The translations under genes and the position numbers were made by a program. A stretch of 16,995 nt of DNA from Pseudaeromonas sp041911695 (lineage in GTDB: Bacteria; Pseudomonadota; Gammaproteobacteria; Enterobacterales; Aeromonadaceae): assembly GCA_041911695.1 (NCBI GenBank), contig JAYROM010000006.1:1-16995 (forward strand). The letters are read 5' to 3'. Each line of letters starts with the position of its first letter. Position 1 is the first letter of the stretch. The notes beneath the pieces were generated by a model that made no database searches, was not told the DNA's origin, and worked only from the letters and a program-made list of their open reading frames with translations. This document shows positions 14,354 to 16,995 of the stretch, piece after piece.

Positions 14354-14381
14354 AGATTAACCAACTAGGTTATATTTTCAA
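14354..14381 (-). promoter_or_regulatory. mqsRA promoter
   Basis: On the minus strand TTGAAA (14376-14381) and TAATCT (14354-14359) are separated by 16 bases, a good sigma-70 arrangement. The predicted start of transcription is about at the mqsR ATG. Confidence 0.65.
14358..14372. promoter_or_regulatory. MqsA operator palindrome
   Basis: TAACC-AACTA-GGTTA, a perfect 5-5-5 palindrome, corresponds to the E. coli MqsA operators of the AACCT...AGGTT type. It overlaps the -10 box and spacer of the mqsRA promoter, so bound MqsA would block RNA polymerase. Only one such palindrome is evident here. Confidence 0.8.
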
Positions 14382-14465
14382 GTTAACAGCACAACACGTC
14401 GGGCGATACCTGCAAAAAAGCATCTCGCAGATGAGTAGAAATGGATGCTTGCCCTTTTTGTGTAG

Positions 14466-14499
14466 CCATCGTCATGCGCCCGCGCAGGCGGGAATCCAG
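14466..14499. repeat. REP-like palindromic repeat, copy 2
   Basis: CCATCGTCATGCG then CCCGCGCAGGCGGG and AATCCAG. It matches copy 1 apart from a two-base insertion (CG) and one T/C change, in the same orientation. The two copies flank the mqsRA operon about 860 bases apart. The following stretch to the araE terminator holds no gene I can support. Confidence 0.78.
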
Positions 14500-14606
14500 A
14501 GACCTTGACCCGGCGGCGTGAGCACAAGCAAGGGCGCTGGGCCCCGCGTGCGCGAGGGCGACGAGAACGCACGAGGCGTAACCGTCCATCGGGGTGAACG
14601 CGGAAC

Positions 14607-14632
14607 AAAAAAGCCCGGCACGGTGGCCGGGC
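14607..14632 (-). terminator. Rho-independent terminator of araE
   Basis: Read on the minus strand: a perfect 7-bp GC stem (GCCCGGC / GCCGGGC), a 6-base loop, then six T residues. It lies about 35 bases past the araE stop codon. Confidence 0.93.
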
Positions 14633-14665
14633 AAAGCGTCTTGATGACGTTTGGCGTTGGTGGTG

Positions 14666-16096
14666 CTAGATACCGATGTCGCGCAGTTTTTTGCCCGCCA
14701 TCAGGTTACGTTCGATGTGCTCGAGGGTGACGCCCTTGGTTTCCGGTAGCAGGTAGACGGTGAAGCCGATAAACAGGATGTTGAGCGCGGTATACAGCCA
14801 GAAGGTGTGGGCGGCGCCGATATGGTCAATCAGGGTCAGGAACGTGGCACCGATGATCATGTTGGAGACCCAGTTGTTGGTGGTGGAGCAGGTGATACCG
14901 AAGTCGCGGCTCTTCAGCGGCTGGATTTCGGAACACAGGATCCAGACCACCGGGGCGGCGCCCATCGCATAACCGGCGATACACATCATGGTCATACCGA
15001 CCGACAGCCAGGAGAGGCCGCTGCTGGCGGTGCCCTGGTCGAACTGCATCAGGCAGTAGCCGAGGATCAGGGTGCCAAGTGCAATCACGCTGAAACTGAT
15101 CTTGAGCGCCGGTTTGCGACCGGACTTGTCGACGGTGAAGATGGCAATCAGGGTGGCCAGCACAAAGGTCAGGCCGACGAACACCGTGGCCCACATCTGC
15201 TGGTGGGTGCTGGTAAACCCGGCCATACGGAAGATCTGCGGCGCGTAGTACATGATGATGTTCATGCCGGTGAACTGCTGCATGCCTTGCAGCAACATGC
15301 CGAGGAACACGGCGCGGCGGGTGTTCGGGTTGGTGCGGAATAACTCCCAGCCATTCTGCTTGAGCTTCAGGCTTTCACGGATATCTTCCAGCTCCTGACG
15401 CGCCTTCTCCGAGGTGTCGCGCAGCATGTTCAGCACCTGTGCGGCCTCGACATGGCGGCCCTTGGCGGCCAACCAGCGCGGGCTATTGGGCAGAAAGATC
15501 ACCAGTCCCATCAGCAACAGGGCGGGGATGGCGAGGATGCCGAGCATGGTGCGCCAGTCACCGCTGTTGCTCAGTGCCGTGTCGGAGAGGAAGGCGACCA
15601 GGATGCCGATGGTCACCATCAGCTGGTACATGCTGATCATCTTGCCGCGCACCTGCTCGCTGGCCATCTCGGAGAGATAGAGCGGGGCAGTGTAGGAGGC
15701 GATGCCGACCGCGATACCGAGTACCACGCGGGCGATTAGCAACATCTCGAAGCTGGAGGCCCAGGCTGAACCGACCGAACCCGCGATAAACAGCAGGGCG
15801 CCGGCCATCAGGCTGTACTTGCGGCCGAGGTGGGACGACAGCCAGCCGTTGAACAGGGCACCGAGCGCGGCACCGAGCATCATGATGCTGACCACCCACT
15901 CCTGCTGCTGGCTGCTCAGGGTGAAATGCTGGCTGATAAAGGGCAGGGCACCGGAAATAACACCGATATCCAGACCGAATAATAAACCGGCGATGGCGGC
16001 CGAGAAGGAAACAAAGAAACTGATCCGTCGATTATTGCGCGGCACGATCAGCGTATCGGGAATAATATCTGTCGGCAGAGAGTGAGTTTGCATCAT
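14666..16096 (-). CDS. araE: Arabinose:proton symporter
   Basis: A 476-residue 12-helix MFS sugar porter that imports L-arabinose with a proton. It matches my memory of E. coli AraE almost block by block: FGLDIGVISGALPFI (40-54), GRKYSLMAGA (91-100), PLYLSEMASEQVRGKMIS (138-155), FLPNSPRWLAAKGRH (201-215), MQQFTGMNIIMYYAPQIF (272-289), TVDKSGRKPALK (321-332), APVVWILCSEIQPLKSRDFG (381-400) and the end ETKGVTLEHIERNLMAGKKLRDIG. GalP is the nearest alternative, but the C-terminus and loop sequences favour AraE. AAGGG lies five bases before the first of two consecutive ATG codons; the second (16093) is also possible. An AraC/CRP control region lies directly upstream, supporting the assignment. 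Confidence 0.95.
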   Translation of the reverse strand: MMQTHSLPTDIIPDTLIVPRNNRRISFFVSFSAAIAGLLFGLDIGVISGALPFISQHFTLSSQQQEWVVSIMMLGAALGALFNGWLSSHLGRKYSLMAGALLFIAGSVGSAWASSFEMLLIARVVLGIAVGIASYTAPLYLSEMASEQVRGKMISMYQLMVTIGILVAFLSDTALSNSGDWRTMLGILAIPALLLMGLVIFLPNSPRWLAAKGRHVEAAQVLNMLRDTSEKARQELEDIRESLKLKQNGWELFRTNPNTRRAVFLGMLLQGMQQFTGMNIIMYYAPQIFRMAGFTSTHQQMWATVFVGLTFVLATLIAIFTVDKSGRKPALKISFSVIALGTLILGYCLMQFDQGTASSGLSWLSVGMTMMCIAGYAMGAAPVVWILCSEIQPLKSRDFGITCSTTNNWVSNMIIGATFLTLIDHIGAAHTFWLYTALNILFIGFTVYLLPETKGVTLEHIERNLMAGKKLRDIGI

Positions 16097-16165
16097 GTTA
16101 GCCCTTGGGAGAATTGAATTATATTTTTTGTATGGCGCCCGTATGAATCTTTGGCGCCTGAAGAC

Positions 16166-16195
16166 AAGATACTGATGAATCCGGCTGGGCTATAA
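16166..16195 (-). promoter_or_regulatory. Candidate araE core promoter
   Basis: On the minus strand TTATAG (16190-16195) and TATCTT (16166-16171) are separated by 18 bases. Both boxes are weak, as expected of an activator-dependent promoter. The predicted start near 16159 gives a 60-base leader. Confidence 0.5.
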
Positions 16196-16229
16196 ACCGA
16201 ATCGGCTATTGATATGGACAAACCGGTTA
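16192..16229 (-). promoter_or_regulatory. Tandem AraC half-sites (I1-I2 type)
   Basis: On the minus strand TAACCGGTTTGTCCATA (16213-16229) matches the AraC half-site TAGC-N7-TCCATA at 9 of 10 bases. After a 4-base gap comes TAGCCGATTCGGTTTAT (16192-16208), a weaker direct repeat in the same 21-base register as E. coli araI1-I2, overlapping the -35 box. This is the layout for activation by arabinose-bound AraC. Confidence 0.75.
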
Positions 16230-16243
16230 GTGCTAATTTGAAA

Positions 16244-16259
16244 TGTGATCCGTATGGCA
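16244..16259. promoter_or_regulatory. Candidate CRP site of araE
   Basis: TGTGA-TCCGTA-TGGCA has one perfect half-site and a 3-of-5 second half. It is centred about 92 bases before the predicted start and just upstream of the AraC I1 site, as in E. coli ara promoters. A further AraC-like half-site (16253-16269) overlaps it. Confidence 0.55.
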
Positions 16260-16310
16260 CTTTTGGCTGTCGGGTTGGCGTGTTGGCTGTTTGGGATAGT
16301 GAACGAGAAC

Positions 16311-16440
16311 CGCGGTAAACGTTGGGCTTCGCTACCGCTCAGCCCAACCTACGGCTGAATTTTCATAATATATTGAATTTATTTGGTTATTCTTGATGTG
16401 TAGGTTGGGCTGAATGAAATGAAGCCCAACGTTTACCGCG
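16311..16440. repeat. 130-bp inverted-repeat element
   Basis: The left arm (16311-16352) and right arm (16400-16440) are inverted copies: 20 bases identical from CGCGGTAAACG through GGGCTTC, a mismatched centre of 8 versus 7 bases, then 14 identical bases (TCAGCCCAACCTAC). Each arm is also palindromic on its own (GTTGGGCT...AGCCCAAC). The loop is AT-rich. It resembles a miniature inverted-repeat or paired REP-like element, with no coding capacity. It sits downstream of araC and upstream of the araE control region and could separate the two transcripts. Confidence 0.88.
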
Positions 16441-16501
16441 TGTTTAAGCGGTCCGCTCTCGGGTGCTGCGATGGCCAGCCGTCGCCAGCCTGAACCCGCC
16501 G

Positions 16502-16995
16502 TTACTCACAAAACAGCGATTTCTGTTGCCGGTAGTCGCTCGGGCTCATGCCGGCTTGTTTGCGGAACACGCGCGAGAAGTAGATGGGGTCGTCATAGCC
16601 GGTTTGCTGGCCGATCACCGCAATTGGCAACAGGGTGCTTTGCAGCAAGGTCTTGGCGTGCTGGATGCGTTGCTGCTCGCGCCAGCGGGTGACGCTGGTG
16701 CCCAACTGTTGCCGGAACAGGTGGGTAAACCGTGAGGGTGACAGAAATACCTGTTTTGCCAAGGTTTCGACGCTGGCTTCCTCCAGCAGATTATCAGTGA
16801 TCTGCTTGCAAGCCTTGGCGATGCGCGGGTCAAGGATGCTGCGTGTATCCTGGTTGGCCACTTCGTAGCAGCGGATCAGCAGGCTCTCGAGCAGGTTCAT
16901 CGTCAGCGGCTCGGCCATCGGTCGCAGCTGTTTGTGATGCTGTTCAATTGCCGCGAATTGGGCTTCCAGTTCTCTCCGACTAGCCAAGTCCGGCA
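16502..16995 (-). CDS. araC: Arabinose operon regulator AraC (5' part outside the window)
   Basis: The frame stays open through the right-hand edge, so about 164 residues from the C-terminal side are visible and the arabinose-binding N-terminal barrel is missing. Visible: the end of the dimerisation region (MNLLESLLIRCYE, compare E. coli INLLEQLLLRRME) and both helix-turn-helix units, ASVETLAKQVFLSPSRFTHLFRQQLG and the second ending GYDDPIYFSRVFRKQAGMSPSDYR. These correspond closely to E. coli AraC. araC and araE are in the same direction here, unlike the divergent araC-araBAD layout of E. coli. AraC-type half-sites upstream of araE support the identification. The true start cannot be seen; in-frame start-like codons inside the window are internal. 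Confidence 0.93.
   Translation of the reverse strand, partial: PDLASRRELEAQFAAIEQHHKQLRPMAEPLTMNLLESLLIRCYEVANQDTRSILDPRIAKACKQITDNLLEEASVETLAKQVFLSPSRFTHLFRQQLGTSVTRWREQQRIQHAKTLLQSTLLPIAVIGQQTGYDDPIYFSRVFRKQAGMSPSDYRQQKSLFCE

Noticed and set aside
14383..14634. Small minus-strand frames across the REP copy and araE terminator
   Set aside because: They read through a palindromic repeat and a terminator, with no ribosome binding site or family resemblance.
16131..16159. GGCGCC...GGCGCC hairpin in the araE leader as a terminator or riboswitch
   Set aside because: The stem is only six bases, no U run follows in the direction of araE, and nothing matches a known riboswitch.

Overview
The window looks like chromosomal DNA of a GC-rich gammaproteobacterium. 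AraE and AraC closely resemble the enterobacterial proteins, MqsR/MqsA closely resemble the E. coli pair, and CRP-like sites can be seen. Aeromonas or a relative is my best guess, but it is inference only; no rRNA or other marker gene is present. Most of the window is GC-rich. Two stretches are visibly AT-richer: the first ~500 bases and the mqsRA region.

Layout. (1) 1-500: AT-rich decayed DNA with two fragments resembling the LprI/DUF1311 family. (2) 508-4952: a catabolic cluster. A LuxR-type regulator and a PotD/PotF-like periplasmic binding protein are on the minus strand; divergently, a zinc M20-family N-carbamoyl hydrolase and an arginine-deiminase-fold (amidinotransferase-like) enzyme are on the plus strand. 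The order of chemistries suggests import of a guanidino compound, guanidino to ureido conversion, then removal of the carbamoyl group. (3) 4953-5123: two heptamer arrays in inverted orientation between convergent genes. (4) 5123-6250: the lipoprotein lytic transglycosylase MltB. (5) 6451-9997: a coupled two-gene unit, a SAM methyltransferase followed one base later by a 988-residue fusion of PLD nuclease, SF2 helicase and a LexA/UmuD-like (S24) domain whose usual lysine is an arginine. (6) 10120-13557: a TPR protein divergent from a tandem AAA+ ATPase, followed by a secreted DSFGNWR-repeat protein and a 74-residue unknown. (7) 13604-14499: the mqsRA toxin-antitoxin operon bracketed by two same-orientation REP-like palindromes. 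(8) 14607-16995: araE with its terminator and a recognisable AraC/CRP control region, a 130-bp inverted repeat, and the 3' part of araC, cut off by the window end.

The most novel candidates are the methyltransferase plus PLD-helicase-S24 unit (possible defence or genome-maintenance role), the guanidino/ureido catabolic cluster, and the unknown AAA+/repeat-protein cluster. All functional statements are read from motifs; no searches were run.
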